From Bacillus sp. FSL H8-0547 (GTDB taxonomy: Bacteria > Bacillota > Bacilli > Bacillales > Bacillaceae), in the NCBI GenBank assembly GCA_038002745.1, contig JBBODD010000001.1:2046001-2110000 (forward strand): a stretch of DNA of 64,000 bases, in the 5' to 3' direction. This document shows, piece by piece, positions 28,153 through 37,297 of the stretch (its first letter is position 1; every line of letters starts with the position of its first letter). The notes below the pieces were generated by a model. That model had not been told where the DNA came from. It did not search any database and saw only the letters and a list, made by a program, of their open reading frames with translations. A program made the translations under genes and the position numbers.

Positions 28153-28893
28153 ATGAAAAAAGTCAGTCTTGCCATTATGTTATTTTTTATTTTTTTTACA
28201 GGTGCATTTGCTGCACACCAGACATTCGGAGCAAAGAAGGAAACGGAGCTTGAAACCATTGTAGATGGCATGGAAGCACAGGGAATTGATGTAAAAGAAT
28301 GGTCAATGTATTCTAAGAAGATGGTTTCAGACGAGACTCGTTCTTTTGAAGATACAGTGAAACTTTTCCAAAATCAATTTCGTCAGTTTAAGTGGTCTGA
28401 GGACCGTGCTGATGGCAAACTACATAAAATGACAGGGACCTTTTTCGACAAGGATTCGGGATTTACCGAAAAGCTCCAGATTCAAGCAACCGACACAAAT
28501 GGATTTCAGCAATCGTATATCTTGTATGAGCTGAGCGGAGAGGGTTCCGGAAAAAAGTGGGCGGAGATCTATGGGCATGCGCAGGCCAGAAGCTTCGACA
28601 TTTTCCATGAAAATCCTACAATTTTCACTTGTGTCAATGGACAGCTTGATGATAAGATGAGTAGTGTTTTGCAACTTAAAGTGGATGCTTTGCTTAAACA
28701 ATTTAACGCGGTGCCGGTGGAACAGCTTAAAGAGAAGTCGTTCATATCCGTGTCCGCACTCACGACGGATTGGAATCATGTGATTCCGGCAGACTCAGGC
28801 AGCATGAACATTCAAATTGCGCTCAGAAGCGCAGGATTGGGCGGTAATACTAGCGTTACAGTAGGAACCCCAATCATAACGTCTGAATATTAA
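28153..28893 (+). CDS. ywmB: YwmB family secreted protein
   Basis: 246 residues with an N-terminal signal peptide or anchor ([20 protein letters not shown]) and a YwmB (DUF1779) domain, whose fold resembles the TATA-binding protein repeat. It precedes murAA as in B. subtilis. The ATG at 28153 is preceded by a GTGGGGAT ribosome binding site; an upstream in-frame ATG at 28099 would put a non-hydrophobic peptide before the signal sequence and is rejected. Function unknown. Confidence 0.85.
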   Translation: MKKVSLAIMLFFIFFTGAFAAHQTFGAKKETELETIVDGMEAQGIDVKEWSMYSKKMVSDETRSFEDTVKLFQNQFRQFKWSEDRADGKLHKMTGTFFDKDSGFTEKLQIQATDTNGFQQSYILYELSGEGSGKKWAEIYGHAQARSFDIFHENPTIFTCVNGQLDDKMSSVLQLKVDALLKQFNAVPVEQLKEKSFISVSALTTDWNHVIPADSGSMNIQIALRSAGLGGNTSVTVGTPIITSEY

Positions 28894-28925
28894 TATATAG
28901 AAATTGGGACGCGGAGGGGAAGACC

Positions 28926-30230
28926 TTGGAAAAAATCATCGTCCGCGGCGGTCGTAAGTTAAACGGTACTGTAAAAGTAGAAGGTGCTAAAAATGCCGTT
29001 TTACCAGTAATCGCTGCATCTTTATTAGCCAGTGAACAAAAAAGCATAATCTGTGATGTGCCTACGCTCTCCGATGTGTATACAATCAATGAAGTGCTGC
29101 GCCATCTTGGTGCAGAAGTTCACTTTGAAAATAACCAAGTGTTTGTAGATGCATCAAACGAGCTAAATATGGAAGCTCCTTTTGAATATGTGCGCAAAAT
29201 GCGCGCTTCTGTATTGGTCATGGGGCCATTACTAGCAAGAAACGGCCGTGCACGCGTGGCTCTGCCAGGCGGATGTGCGATCGGATCACGTCCAATTGAC
29301 CAGCATTTAAAAGGCTTTGAAGCAATGGGAGCATCAATTAAAGTAGGTAACGGATTCATCGACGCTGAAGTCAAAGGAAGACTTCGCGGCGCCAAAATCT
29401 ACCTTGATTTCCCAAGTGTTGGAGCAACTGAAAACATCATCATGGCTGCGGCTCTTGCGGAAGGAACAACCGTCCTTGAGAACGTAGCAAAAGAACCGGA
29501 AATCGTCGACCTTGCCAACTACATCAACGCGATGGGCGGCAAAGTGCGCGGAGCCGGAACTGGAACAATCCGCATTGAAGGTGTGGAAAAACTGACAGGC
29601 GTTAAGCATCACATCATTCCTGACCGCATTGAAGCTGGTACATTCATGGTAGCAGCAGCAATCACAGGCGGAAATGTGCTTGTTCGCGGCGCTGTGCCAG
29701 AACATTTAGCATCTTTAATTGCAAAAATGGAAGAAATGGGCATCCAAATCACGGAAGAGGAAGACGGACTTCGTGTCATTGGCCCTGAAAAACTAAAAGC
29801 CATCGACATCAAGACGATGCCGCATCCAGGCTTCCCGACAGACATGCAATCTCAAATGATGGCATTGCTGCTGAAAGCTGAAGGCACTTCTATGATTACG
29901 GAGACGGTTTTTGAAAACCGCTTCATGCACGTGGAAGAATTCCGCCGCATGAATGGAGAAATTAAAATTGAGGGCCGTTCTGTCATCATCAATGGTCCAG
30001 CCAACATGCAAGGCGCTGAAGTGGCAGCAACAGACCTGCGCGCTGGTGCAGCACTTGTTCTTGCAGGCTTAGTATCTGAAGGCTACACGCGTGTAACGGA
30101 GCTTAAGCACGTTGACCGCGGCTATGTAGACTTCCACGGAAAACTTGCTTCTATCGGTGCAGACATCGAACGCATCACAGAAGAAAGCACTGTGAAATCA
30201 GAAAAAGCTGTCAGTGACATGAACGCATAA
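28926..30230 (+). CDS. murAA: UDP-N-acetylglucosamine 1-carboxyvinyltransferase
   Basis: 434-residue cytoplasmic enzyme for the first committed step of peptidoglycan synthesis: transfer of enolpyruvate from PEP to UDP-GlcNAc. The catalytic Cys is residue 117 in the loop [16 protein letters not shown], the target of fosfomycin. [13 protein letters not shown] near the N-terminus and [14 protein letters not shown] near the C-terminus are typical. Start is TTG, with GGAGGGGA seven bases upstream. Position between ywmB and spoIID matches B. subtilis murAA rather than murAB. A terminator follows. Confidence 0.95.
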   Translation: MEKIIVRGGRKLNGTVKVEGAKNAVLPVIAASLLASEQKSIICDVPTLSDVYTINEVLRHLGAEVHFENNQVFVDASNELNMEAPFEYVRKMRASVLVMGPLLARNGRARVALPGGCAIGSRPIDQHLKGFEAMGASIKVGNGFIDAEVKGRLRGAKIYLDFPSVGATENIIMAAALAEGTTVLENVAKEPEIVDLANYINAMGGKVRGAGTGTIRIEGVEKLTGVKHHIIPDRIEAGTFMVAAAITGGNVLVRGAVPEHLASLIAKMEEMGIQITEEEDGLRVIGPEKLKAIDIKTMPHPGFPTDMQSQMMALLLKAEGTSMITETVFENRFMHVEEFRRMNGEIKIEGRSVIINGPANMQGAEVAATDLRAGAALVLAGLVSEGYTRVTELKHVDRGYVDFHGKLASIGADIERITEESTVKSEKAVSDMNA

Positions 30231-30248
30231 ATATACGTGTTTTTTCAG

Positions 30249-30280
30249 GAAGCCGGGGTAGATCTACTCCGGTTTCTTTT
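30249..30280 (+). terminator. Terminator after murAA
   Basis: 12-bp stem GAAGCCGGGGTA / TACTCCGGTTTC (with G-U pairs), loop GATC and a T run. Confidence 0.9.
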
Positions 30281-30395
30281 TGTTTTTCTTAAAAAGAAAG
30301 ACTTTATTAGTTTGGGTGTTTTCCTTATGATTTATACATAGATACTTATAAAAAACACAGTAAATGACCACGATAAATGCGGAGGAGGGAAAGAG

Positions 30396-30830
30396 ATGAA
30401 AGTTATCATTGCATGCTGCCTGATCACCGCATTTTCATTGTTTTCATTTACGAGCGACCTGCAGTCTCTGCTGACTGGGGACTATATCGGATTTATCTTC
30501 AGGAGCGATCCTGATTTCTCAGATTTGCTGATGACCGCGGATATCGACTGGCAAAGCACGTTTTATGTAGTTTCCAAAACGGGACACGCGCTGTACTTCT
30601 TTTTTTTCACACTGATCATGACGTTTCTGTATCGTATGCGCACGGCTCTCCTTTGGGCTCTCTTTCTTGCGGTTTCATCCGAATTTCTTCAGCTGTACAC
30701 AAACCGCAGCGGAAGAATCGTCGATATGCTTTATGATCTCACCGGAACTGCTGCTGCCATACTCATACTTTTCATCATGAAAAAGAGCGCCGGGATTGTC
30801 GAAGGAAATCGCCGCAGCGTGCCGAAATGA
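30396..30830 (+). CDS. VanZ-like family membrane protein
   Basis: 144 residues with about four hydrophobic segments. The C-terminal half has the VanZ-like pattern SSEFLQLYTNRSGRIVDMLYDLTGTAAA (Glu-Gln near the helix end and the Asp in the next segment). The role of VanZ-like proteins in most bacteria is unknown; in enterococci VanZ gives low-level teicoplanin resistance. A second, unrelated-looking VanZ-like gene lies at 32985-33413. GGAGGAGGG precedes the ATG. Confidence 0.75.
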   Translation: MKVIIACCLITAFSLFSFTSDLQSLLTGDYIGFIFRSDPDFSDLLMTADIDWQSTFYVVSKTGHALYFFFFTLIMTFLYRMRTALLWALFLAVSSEFLQLYTNRSGRIVDMLYDLTGTAAAILILFIMKKSAGIVEGNRRSVPK

Positions 30831-30864
30831 ATAATAGAAGTGCGTGAACTTTCCAATGTTTGGA

Positions 30865-30894
30865 GTCATAAACGGTTGTCCACCTCCATAGAAT
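30865..30894 (+). promoter_or_regulatory. SigE-type promoter of spoIID
   Basis: GTCATAAA (30865-30872) and CATAGAAT (30887-30894) with a 14-bp spacer fit the mother-cell sigma factor SigE pattern. spoIID is a known SigE target in B. subtilis. Confidence 0.78.
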
Positions 30895-30936
30895 TGAACA
30901 GAGACGGTAAACGACATATCGGATATGGAGGCCCAG

Positions 30937-31959
30937 ATGAAATCTTTGAAACCAATCGTTTTAGTACTCGCCGGATTATTTCTCATCATATTAATGATCC
31001 CAACACTCCTCGTAGCCCCCTTTATGAACGATCCATCAAGCGGAGAACTATCAGAAGACCTTCAAACCAAAAAGGGTGAACAGCTTATGCTCGGAAAATC
31101 CATGATCGATGTACCAGTGTACCGAAGCAGCTCGGAGAAAATTGAAAACATCCCGCTCGAAGAATATGTCATCGGCGTAGTCGCCTCAGAAATGCCGGCT
31201 GATTTTGAAGAAGAAGCGCTGAAGGCGCAGGCGCTTGCAGCGAGGACGTATGTGGTGAAGCAGATGATGTTTGATAAGCTTCCGAAAGTTCCTGAAGGAG
31301 CGGTCGTCAGTGACACAACCTCCCATCAGGTTTACAAAAACAACGACCAGCTGAAAAAACAGTGGGGCAAGGATTATAACTGGAAAATGACAAAGATCTA
31401 CAATGCGGTAGCATCCACTCAGGGGCAAATTCTGACCTATGACAATAAACCGATTGATGCTTCCTTTTTCTCGACAAGCAACGGCTACACCGAAAACTCG
31501 GATGAATACTGGACAGCAGCACTGCCTTACTTAAAAAGCGTGGAAAGTCCGTGGGATGAAAAATCTCCTAAATATCATGATCAAACGGTCATCAGCGTAC
31601 GTGACTTCGAGAAAAAGCTCGGAGTGAAGCTCGGTTCGGGAGGAGAAGTCGGCAAAGTGATTGAGCGCACGTCCGGCAAACGGGTCGCCCAAGTCGACTT
31701 CAACGGCAAAAAGCTAAGCGGCCGCGAAATCCGTGAAAAGCTCGGCCTCCGCTCAAGCGACTTCGCCTGGCAGCTCAAAGGCGACCAGGTGGTCATCACC
31801 ACAAAAGGTTTTGGCCACGGCGTCGGCATGAGCCAATACGGCGCCAACTTCATGGCCCAGGACGGCAAAAAATACAAAGACATCGTCAGCTACTACTACC
31901 AGGGAGCCAAAGTCGGCAGCGCCGAACCGTTTATTGCCCAGTACACAGCTAAAAACTAA
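30937..31959 (+). CDS. spoIID: Stage II sporulation protein D (peptidoglycan transglycosylase)
   Basis: 340-residue mother-cell membrane protein with one N-terminal helix (residues about 5-28) and the SpoIID domain outside. It cuts glycan strands during engulfment of the forespore together with SpoIIM and SpoIIP. Conserved parts are IPLEEYVIGVVASEMPADF (catalytic Glu), LKAQALAARTYVV and the C-terminal GFGHGVGMSQYGA. The ATG at 30937, five bases after GGAGG, is used; an ATG at 30925 lies before the ribosome binding site. Confidence 0.95.
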   Translation: MKSLKPIVLVLAGLFLIILMIPTLLVAPFMNDPSSGELSEDLQTKKGEQLMLGKSMIDVPVYRSSSEKIENIPLEEYVIGVVASEMPADFEEEALKAQALAARTYVVKQMMFDKLPKVPEGAVVSDTTSHQVYKNNDQLKKQWGKDYNWKMTKIYNAVASTQGQILTYDNKPIDASFFSTSNGYTENSDEYWTAALPYLKSVESPWDEKSPKYHDQTVISVRDFEKKLGVKLGSGGEVGKVIERTSGKRVAQVDFNGKKLSGREIREKLGLRSSDFAWQLKGDQVVITTKGFGHGVGMSQYGANFMAQDGKKYKDIVSYYYQGAKVGSAEPFIAQYTAKN

Positions 31960-31966
31960 GTTTCTG

Positions 31967-31993
31967 CCCGCGGGAGGGGTCCTGCGGGTTTTT
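31967..31993 (+). terminator. Terminator after spoIID
   Basis: 9-bp stem CCCGCGGGA / TCCTGCGGG (one G-U) with loop GGGG and a T run. Confidence 0.9.
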
Positions 31994-32017
31994 CAGCATT
32001 CATTTTTAACCAAAAAA

Positions 32018-32440
32018 GAGCAGAATGCCCCTTTTTCTAGAAACCTTGTGTTGAGGTTCAGTGCTTCACGTTAAAAAGAGGTCATCTAAACGCCGTGCAG
32101 CGGCCTAACAATCCAAAAGCGGCGTGTAACAATCCAAACTGCTGCTCTAACAAGCGGAAATGATGCTCTAACAATCCGAATCCGGCATCTAACAGTCCAA
32201 CGGGGAAAATGGCCAATCCAGTCTGCCATTCACTCCAAACTAAAAGAAAAAAGAGCAGAATGCCTCTTTTTCTAGAAACCTTGTCTTCAGGTTCAGTGCT
32301 CCACGTTAAAAAGAGGTCATCTAAACGCCGTGCAGCGGCCTAACAATCCAAAAGCGGCGTGTAACAATCCAAACTGCCGCTCTAACAAGCGGAAATGGTG
32401 CGCTAACGATCCGAATCCGGCTTCTAACAATCCAAGGCAA
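32018..32440 (+). repeat. Two tandem 235-bp modules: inverted repeat plus five 21-bp units
   Basis: The two modules match at an exact 235-base offset (for example GAGCAGAATGCC at 32018 and 32253). Each starts with inverted arms, ATGCCYCTTTTT (32025-32036, 32260-32271) and AAAAAGAGGTCAT (32073-32085, 32308-32320), which enclose TCTAGAAACCTTGT. Five AACAATCC-type cores follow at 32107, 32128, 32149, 32170, 32191 and 32342, 32363, 32384, 32405, 32426, always 21 bases apart. The third core is AACAAGCG in both modules. They fill the 520-base gap between spoIID and the acetyltransferase gene; no gene is seen in it. Confidence 0.9.
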
Positions 32441-32449
32441 ACTCCATAC

Positions 32450-32480
32450 AAAAAAACGCGCCCTCCACAGGCGCGTTTTC
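32450..32480 (-). terminator. Terminator of the acetyltransferase/VanZ-like unit
   Basis: Stem AAAACGCGCC / GGCGCGTTTT (10 bp), loop 7 bases; the plus-strand A run gives the U tract on the minus strand. Confidence 0.9.
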
Positions 32481-32978
32481 CTATTGAACCACTCGTTTTC
32501 CTACTATCACTAAATCGCGCTCCACTCCATCGAGTTCCGCGACGCCGGGCATGTTCGCCCACTGTTCAAAGCCGAAGCGCTTGAACAGGCGCAGGCTCGC
32601 TTCGTTGTGCCCGAATACAAGTCCTAGCAGGGTTTTGATGCCGAGCTCAGGGCATGCATCGAGTGCAGCCTGCAAAAACGTTGTGCCGATGCCTTTTCCG
32701 CGCACGTTTTGATCAATATAGATGCTGACTTCAGCGGTATATTGGTAGGCGGCACGTCCGTGGAAGGATTCAAAGCTGAGCCAGGCTACCACTTTGTCTT
32801 CATCTGTCATCACCCATATCGGGCGCATATCCGTATGGTTGTTGAACCAGGCTTCACGGTCGGCAACCGTAACCGGAGTCAGGTCTGCTGTCACCGCTCT
32901 GCTTTCGATTGTCGAGTTGTAGATCTCAACGATGGCTGGCAAGTCGCTGCGGACAGCTTTTCGAATAGGAAAACTCAT
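32481..32978 (-). CDS. GNAT family N-acetyltransferase
   Basis: 165-residue cytoplasmic enzyme of the phosphinothricin acetyltransferase-like branch. The start [20 protein letters not shown], the [16 protein letters not shown] acetyl-CoA loop (motif A, residues about 90-105) and [22 protein letters not shown] (motif B) are clear. The substrate cannot be told; the branch acts on amino groups of amino acid-like molecules. It lies six bases after the VanZ-like gene on the minus strand and shares its transcript. Confidence 0.88.
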   Translation of the reverse strand: MSFPIRKAVRSDLPAIVEIYNSTIESRAVTADLTPVTVADREAWFNNHTDMRPIWVMTDEDKVVAWLSFESFHGRAAYQYTAEVSIYIDQNVRGKGIGTTFLQAALDACPELGIKTLLGLVFGHNEASLRLFKRFGFEQWANMPGVAELDGVERDLVIVGKRVVQ

Positions 32979-32984
32979 AGATGA

Positions 32985-33413
32985 TCACTCCGAATCATTT
33001 AACTTTTTAAAAAGAGAGGTGATAAACGAAGGGCGCTCTGCAAAATACGTCACCTTCATTATGTAGAAAGACACAAGTACACCGATGGTATCCTTCACCA
33101 GATCGATCACTGTAGCGGACCGGTACGGAACGAAGTACTGGTGAATTTCATCTGTAGCCCCGTAAAGAATGGAGATCACTGCAGCAAGGACACTCGCCTT
33201 TGCGGTCCAGCGTCCATTTGCTGCAAACGCCAGCGCGATGAGCCAGTAGAGAATGCCGAATTCAATTAAGTGAAGCGATTCCTTCATTAAGCGGTCAAAC
33301 GAAAACGGCGTCTTAATGATGGCATCCGCAGGCAGGCTAGAGAGTATCCAAATGAGGATCATATAGAGAATGGGGGCGATTGTGAGCGCCCATTTGAAAA
33401 TCGGCTTCTTCAT
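32985..33413 (-). CDS. VanZ-like family membrane protein
   Basis: 142 residues with four predicted transmembrane segments. The VanZ-like motif is ISILYGATDEIHQYFVPYRSATVIDLVKDTIG (Asp-Glu-x-x-Gln and the later Asp). It is the first gene of a two-gene unit with the acetyltransferase. GGAG lies before the ATG on the minus strand. Function unknown. Confidence 0.82.
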   Translation of the reverse strand: MKKPIFKWALTIAPILYMILIWILSSLPADAIIKTPFSFDRLMKESLHLIEFGILYWLIALAFAANGRWTAKASVLAAVISILYGATDEIHQYFVPYRSATVIDLVKDTIGVLVSFYIMKVTYFAERPSFITSLFKKLNDSE

Positions 33414-33538
33414 TAACGTGCTCCTTTAGCGTGCTGATGGAACATAGTATACCACGTGTGCGGAAAAAATTTTAGAATCCATACATAATTTTATAACCTT
33501 CAGCAAAAAATAACTTTTTGAATTTTTTTGGACCAGAT

Positions 33539-33568
33539 GTATATATTTTCAGAATTCTGTTCAGAATG
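33539..33568 (+). promoter_or_regulatory. SigF-type promoter of spoIIQ
   Basis: GTATA (33539-33543), 15 bp, then GTTCAGAATG (33559-33568) fits the forespore sigma factor SigF pattern (GYWTA and GGNRANANTW) with two mismatches in the -10. spoIIQ is SigF-dependent in B. subtilis. Confidence 0.6.
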
Positions 33569-33588
33569 ATTGCTGAGGTGATGATAGA

Positions 33589-34527
33589 ATGAGAGAGGAA
33601 GAAACTAAACGTACTTCTCAAAACTCAAAAATGCAACAAATTTTCAGAAAGCGTTGGGTATTCCCAGCAATCTACTTAGTAAGTGCAGCATTGATTTTGA
33701 CAGCCGTGTTATGGTATCAGTCAATCGGCAATGGTAACTCAGCAAACGATCCAAGTGATTATGGAACATCGTATCAGGATGAGCCGACACGTGAAGTAAA
33801 CTCAGCAGTAGAAAACTTCGCAATGCCGGCAGCCGATGCAGATTCAGTATCTGTCATCCGCAGTTTCTATGAAGCAGATGCAACAGCAGAAGAGCAAGAA
33901 GCAGCACTCGTTTCCTATAATAATACGTACGAGCCTAGCAAAGGAATTGACCTGGCAAGAGAAGACGGCAAGGAATTCGAAGTCGCAGCAGCTCTAAGCG
34001 GTACAGTTACTAAAGCTGAAAAAGATCCATTACTCGGAAATGTCATTGAAATCGAGCACAAAGACGGCGTAACTACAGTTTACCAATCATTATCAAGCAT
34101 GACTGTCGCAGTCGGTGACGAAGTTGAGCAAAACGAAATCCTCGGACAAGCTGGAAAAAGCCTGATCCACGAAGAAGATGGCGTACACGTTCACTTTGAA
34201 ATCCGCAAAGACGGTACAGCAGTAAATCCAGTTGACTACATGGATAAGCCAGTTTCAGCATTGAACGAAATCAACGCTGAAAAAGAAGCACCTGCTAAAG
34301 AAGAAGAAGGTACTGAAGACGCAGAAAAAGGCGCTGAGGAAGAAAAAGGCGCTGAAGAAGAAAAAGGTGCTGAAGAAGAAAAGGGCACTGAAGATGCTGA
34401 AAAAGGAACCGAAGATGAAAAAGGTTCTGAAGAAGGCAAAGAAAAAGAAGACGCTGGTAAAGAGGGCAAAGAAAAAGGCAACTCTGACGACCAGTCCGAA
34501 GCTTCAATCAGCACTAAAAACGCATAA
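33589..34527 (+). CDS. spoIIQ: Stage II sporulation protein Q
   Basis: 312-residue forespore membrane protein that binds SpoIIIAH across the two membranes during engulfment. One transmembrane helix lies at residues about 23-43. A LytM/M23 fold spans about 100-225. The first zinc His of active M23 enzymes is replaced by Ser117 (SKGID), while the HVH motif (His200, His202) is kept, so it is probably not an active peptidase, as in B. subtilis SpoIIQ. The last 85 residues form an acidic Lys/Glu tail with tandem KGAEEE units, longer than in B. subtilis. GAGGTGA precedes the ATG. Confidence 0.93.
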   Translation: MREEETKRTSQNSKMQQIFRKRWVFPAIYLVSAALILTAVLWYQSIGNGNSANDPSDYGTSYQDEPTREVNSAVENFAMPAADADSVSVIRSFYEADATAEEQEAALVSYNNTYEPSKGIDLAREDGKEFEVAAALSGTVTKAEKDPLLGNVIEIEHKDGVTTVYQSLSSMTVAVGDEVEQNEILGQAGKSLIHEEDGVHVHFEIRKDGTAVNPVDYMDKPVSALNEINAEKEAPAKEEEGTEDAEKGAEEEKGAEEEKGAEEEKGTEDAEKGTEDEKGSEEGKEKEDAGKEGKEKGNSDDQSEASISTKNA

Positions 34528-34544
34528 TAAGCATCACTCTATAG

Positions 34545-34578
34545 ATTGTCTATCCGCTTAGGGATAGACTATTTTTTT
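34545..34578 (+). terminator. Terminator after spoIIQ
   Basis: Stem GTCTATCC / GGATAGAC (8 bp) with a T run. Confidence 0.85.
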
Positions 34579-34725
34579 GTTTGTTTTTGAAAAGGGTTGT
34601 ACAGATTCGACAAATCTTTCAGGGAATACCCCCTCCGCCAGAGCTCCAAAATGCAATTTCAAAGTGCTACAAAATGCAATTCATAAAAAAAATCGCACAA
34701 ATCCCTTGTCCCTCTTGACTTTTTA

Positions 34726-34754
34726 GCATATATCTTCAACCAAGCTAATAAAAT
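34726..34754 (+). promoter_or_regulatory. SigE-type promoter of spoIIID
   Basis: GCATATAT (34726-34733) fits the SigE -35 pattern fully; AATAAAAT (34747-34754) follows 13 bp later as the -10. It gives a leader of about 120 bases. The rest of the 352-base gap before spoIIID shows only a pair of CAAAATGCAAT repeats 23 bases apart (34647 and 34670). Confidence 0.62.
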
Positions 34755-34879
34755 GTTACAAACCTAACAAAGAGAGTGTCTGAGGTGAGGGATCGTAAGT
34801 TTTATACATAGGCGCAGCTGCGTCTTGGTGCGAGTCTCATTTCACACTTCTCACATCCATTTTAGGGAGGTCGAGTGGT

Positions 34880-35155
34880 GTGCACGATTACATCAAAGAA
34901 CGTACTATCAAGATTGGAAAGTATATCGTGGAGACGAAGAAAACTGTTCGCGTGATTGCGAAGGAATTTGGCGTTTCTAAAAGTACTGTCCATAAGGATT
35001 TAACGGAAAGGCTGCCTGAAATCAATCCAGAGCTTGCGAATGAGGTAAAAGAAATTCTTGATTATCATAAATCCATCCGTCATTTAAGGGGCGGGGAAGC
35101 GACGAAGCTGAAGTACCGGAAAGAGGATATTTTACAAGAAGAGCCTGTGAAATAA
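34880..35155 (+). CDS. spoIIID: Sporulation transcription regulator SpoIIID
   Basis: 91-residue DNA-binding protein that switches mother-cell genes between SigE and SigK. The helix-turn-helix TVRVIAKEFGVSKSTVHKDL (residues about 22-41) and the basic C-terminal region SIRHLRGGEATKLKYRK are almost identical to B. subtilis SpoIIID. GTG start with AGGGAGGTC eight bases upstream. Confidence 0.97.
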   Translation: MHDYIKERTIKIGKYIVETKKTVRVIAKEFGVSKSTVHKDLTERLPEINPELANEVKEILDYHKSIRHLRGGEATKLKYRKEDILQEEPVK

Positions 35156-35304
35156 GAATTCTGCCTGTCTTTCTTGCAATTTCGACAAATCCCTACAAAA
35201 CCTTTTACAATTTCAACCTTTTTTTAGTAAATTGTGATACAATATGAAATTAGGGCACAAAGTAGGAAATGCTGGGATCAGATTGCAAGGAGGATATGGA
35301 AAGA

Positions 35305-36306
35305 ATGTTTGCAAGGGATATTGGAATTGACCTTGGTACTGCAAATGTACTAATTCATGTAAAAGGAAAAGGCATCGTTCTGAACGAGCCGTCTGTAGTT
35401 GCACTGGATAAGAATACTGGCAAGGTTCTTGCTGTTGGCGAGGAAGCCAGAAGAATGGTTGGACGTACTCCTGGGAATATTGTTGCGATCCGTCCACTGA
35501 AAGACGGAGTCATCGCGGATTTTGAAGTAACAGAAGCGATGCTCAAGCATTTCATCAACAAATTAAATGTAAAGGGTTTATTTACGAAACCCCGGATGCT
35601 TATTTGCTGTCCGACGAACATTACCTCTGTTGAACAGAAAGCCATCAAGGAAGCTGCTGAAAAAAGCGGCGGAAAAGACGTATTTCTTGAAGAAGAGCCA
35701 AAGGTTGCCGCAATCGGCGCCGGTATGGATATTTTTCAGCCTAGCGGAAATATGGTTGTAGATATTGGCGGTGGAACGACGGATGTCGCAGTGCTTTCAA
35801 TGGGCGATATTGTCACCGCCTCTTCTATTAAGATGGCTGGGGACAAGTTCGACATGGAAATCTTGAACTACATCAAAAAAGAGTACAAGCTCTTGATTGG
35901 TGAACGTACGGCTGAGGATATCAAAACGCAAGTCGCGACAGTATTCCCAGGCGCACGCAACGAAGAAATCGCCATTCGCGGACGTGACATGGTGTCAGGT
36001 CTGCCTAGAACCATTACAGTCAACTCTGAAGAGGTTGAAGGCGCACTGCGCGAATCAGTAGCCCTCATCGTTCAAACTGCGAAAAGCGTCCTTGAGCGCA
36101 CTCCGCCGGAGCTTTCTGCGGACATCATTGACCGCGGTATTATCTTAACAGGCGGCGGAGCCCTCCTGAACGGCCTTGATCAGTTAATGGCAGAAGAATT
36201 AAAGGTTCCTGTCTTAATAGCAGAAAACCCAATGGACTGTGTAGCAATCGGAACAGGCATCATGCTTGATAACGTCGACCGTCTGACTAGACGCAAAATT
36301 GTATAA
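35305..36306 (+). CDS. mbl: MreB-like actin homologue Mbl
   Basis: 333-residue bacterial actin that organises cell-wall elongation from the inner side of the membrane. The N-terminus MFARDIGIDLGTANVLIHVKG and the nucleotide sites DIGGGTTDVAVLS and ILTGGGALLNGLDQ are present, and it matches Mbl better than MreB or MreBH. The ATG at 35305 gives the conserved MFARD start; AAGGAGG is 11 bases upstream, and an in-frame ATG at 35296 is too close to it. Its place after spoIIID is as in B. subtilis. Confidence 0.96.
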   Translation: MFARDIGIDLGTANVLIHVKGKGIVLNEPSVVALDKNTGKVLAVGEEARRMVGRTPGNIVAIRPLKDGVIADFEVTEAMLKHFINKLNVKGLFTKPRMLICCPTNITSVEQKAIKEAAEKSGGKDVFLEEEPKVAAIGAGMDIFQPSGNMVVDIGGGTTDVAVLSMGDIVTASSIKMAGDKFDMEILNYIKKEYKLLIGERTAEDIKTQVATVFPGARNEEIAIRGRDMVSGLPRTITVNSEEVEGALRESVALIVQTAKSVLERTPPELSADIIDRGIILTGGGALLNGLDQLMAEELKVPVLIAENPMDCVAIGTGIMLDNVDRLTRRKIV

Positions 36307-36316
36307 TCTATGAGAA

Positions 36317-36346
36317 ACATCAGTCATGCTGGCTGGTGTTTTTTTC
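36317..36346 (+). terminator. Terminator after mbl
   Basis: 10-bp stem ACATCAGTCA / TGGCTGGTGT with G-U pairs, 3-base loop and a long T run. Confidence 0.85.
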
Positions 36347-36429
36347 TTCTTCCCCTAAACCTTTCGCCCTCCCAGCCGATTTTAAGAGTGTAGCAGCTTA
36401 ACTTTATGAGATTTACAAATTTATACTGT

Positions 36430-36454
36430 GCGGAGCCGTGAACTCCGCTATAAT
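36430..36454 (+). promoter_or_regulatory. TATAAT box with a dyad in the spacer, upstream of flhO
   Basis: TATAAT at 36449-36454 follows directly after an inverted repeat GCGGAG / CTCCGC (36430-36448). No good -35 is visible (CTGTGC at the expected place). The dyad lies where a repressor or activator could act on this promoter. No SigD pattern was found here. Confidence 0.4.
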
Positions 36455-36498
36455 GAAAAATAGAGAAAATTGCCTAAATACTCTTAAGAGGTGGAACG

Positions 36499-37287
36499 AT
36501 GCTAAGAGGCTTTTATACTGCTTCGGCGGGAATGCTCGCCCAGCAGCGGAGAACGGAAATGCTCTCCAATAATATTGCAAACGCCAATACCCCGGGCTAT
36601 AAAACCGATCAGGCTGCGCTCAAAGCGTTTCCTGAAATGCTTCTGAAAAGAGTGCAGGACAACAAACTGCCTCAGGAGGTTGGCTCAATTAACACAGGTG
36701 TCTATCTTCAGGAAATGATCCCTCAGTTCGCTCAGGGAGACCTTCGCGAAACTGGGTTGAATACAGATATAGCTTTGCTTGAAACGGCTGTGCCTGAAAA
36801 CGGTACGCTGATGTTCGGCGTGCAGCTTTCGGACGGCGAGGTCCGCTACACGCGTAACGGGCAGTTTACAAGAAACGAGAACGGGCAGCTTTCCCTTGCA
36901 GACAACCCGGTGCTCGGTACGGACGGACAGCCGATTGCCCTTGCATCTGACGAGTTTGAAATTTTGCCGGACGGTACTGTCAGAGTAAATGGTGCGGCCG
37001 GGGCACAGATCGGGATCTTTTTTTCAAACAATACAGCAGGTCTTGTGAAAGAAGGGAACGGTTTATACCGGACAGAGGATGGAACTGAGCTTGGTGCGGC
37101 TGCCGGCAACCCGGACGTTGCCTACCAGCTGAAACAGGGCTTCCTTGAAGGATCCAACGTGGATGTATCAAGATCCTATACGGAAATGATGACGGCCTAC
37201 CGCGCCTTTGAAGCGAACCAGAAAGTGCTGCAGGCCTACGACAGAAGCATGGACAAAGCCGTCAACGAAATCGGCAGAGTCAGATAG
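36499..37287 (+). CDS. flhO: Flagellar hook-basal body protein FlhO
   Basis: 262-residue rod/hook-like protein exported through the flagellar apparatus. The N-terminal signature MLSNNIANANTPGYKTDQAALK and the C-terminal helix NVDVSRSYTEMMTAYRAFEANQKVLQAYDRSMDKAVNEIGRVR are those of the FlgG/FlhO family. AGAGGTGG precedes the ATG. It is followed ten bases later by flhP, as in B. subtilis. Confidence 0.93.
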   Translation: MLRGFYTASAGMLAQQRRTEMLSNNIANANTPGYKTDQAALKAFPEMLLKRVQDNKLPQEVGSINTGVYLQEMIPQFAQGDLRETGLNTDIALLETAVPENGTLMFGVQLSDGEVRYTRNGQFTRNENGQLSLADNPVLGTDGQPIALASDEFEILPDGTVRVNGAAGAQIGIFFSNNTAGLVKEGNGLYRTEDGTELGAAAGNPDVAYQLKQGFLEGSNVDVSRSYTEMMTAYRAFEANQKVLQAYDRSMDKAVNEIGRVR

Positions 37288-37297
37288 GAGGAAAAGT

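Noticed and set aside
32330-32584. Frame through the 32 kb array encoding another NNP peptide
   Set aside because: Overlaps the acetyltransferase gene on the other strand, and crosses its terminator.
30396-33413. Glycopeptide resistance locus from two VanZ-like genes
   Set aside because: No vanHAX-type genes are present; VanZ-like proteins are common in Bacillaceae without resistance.
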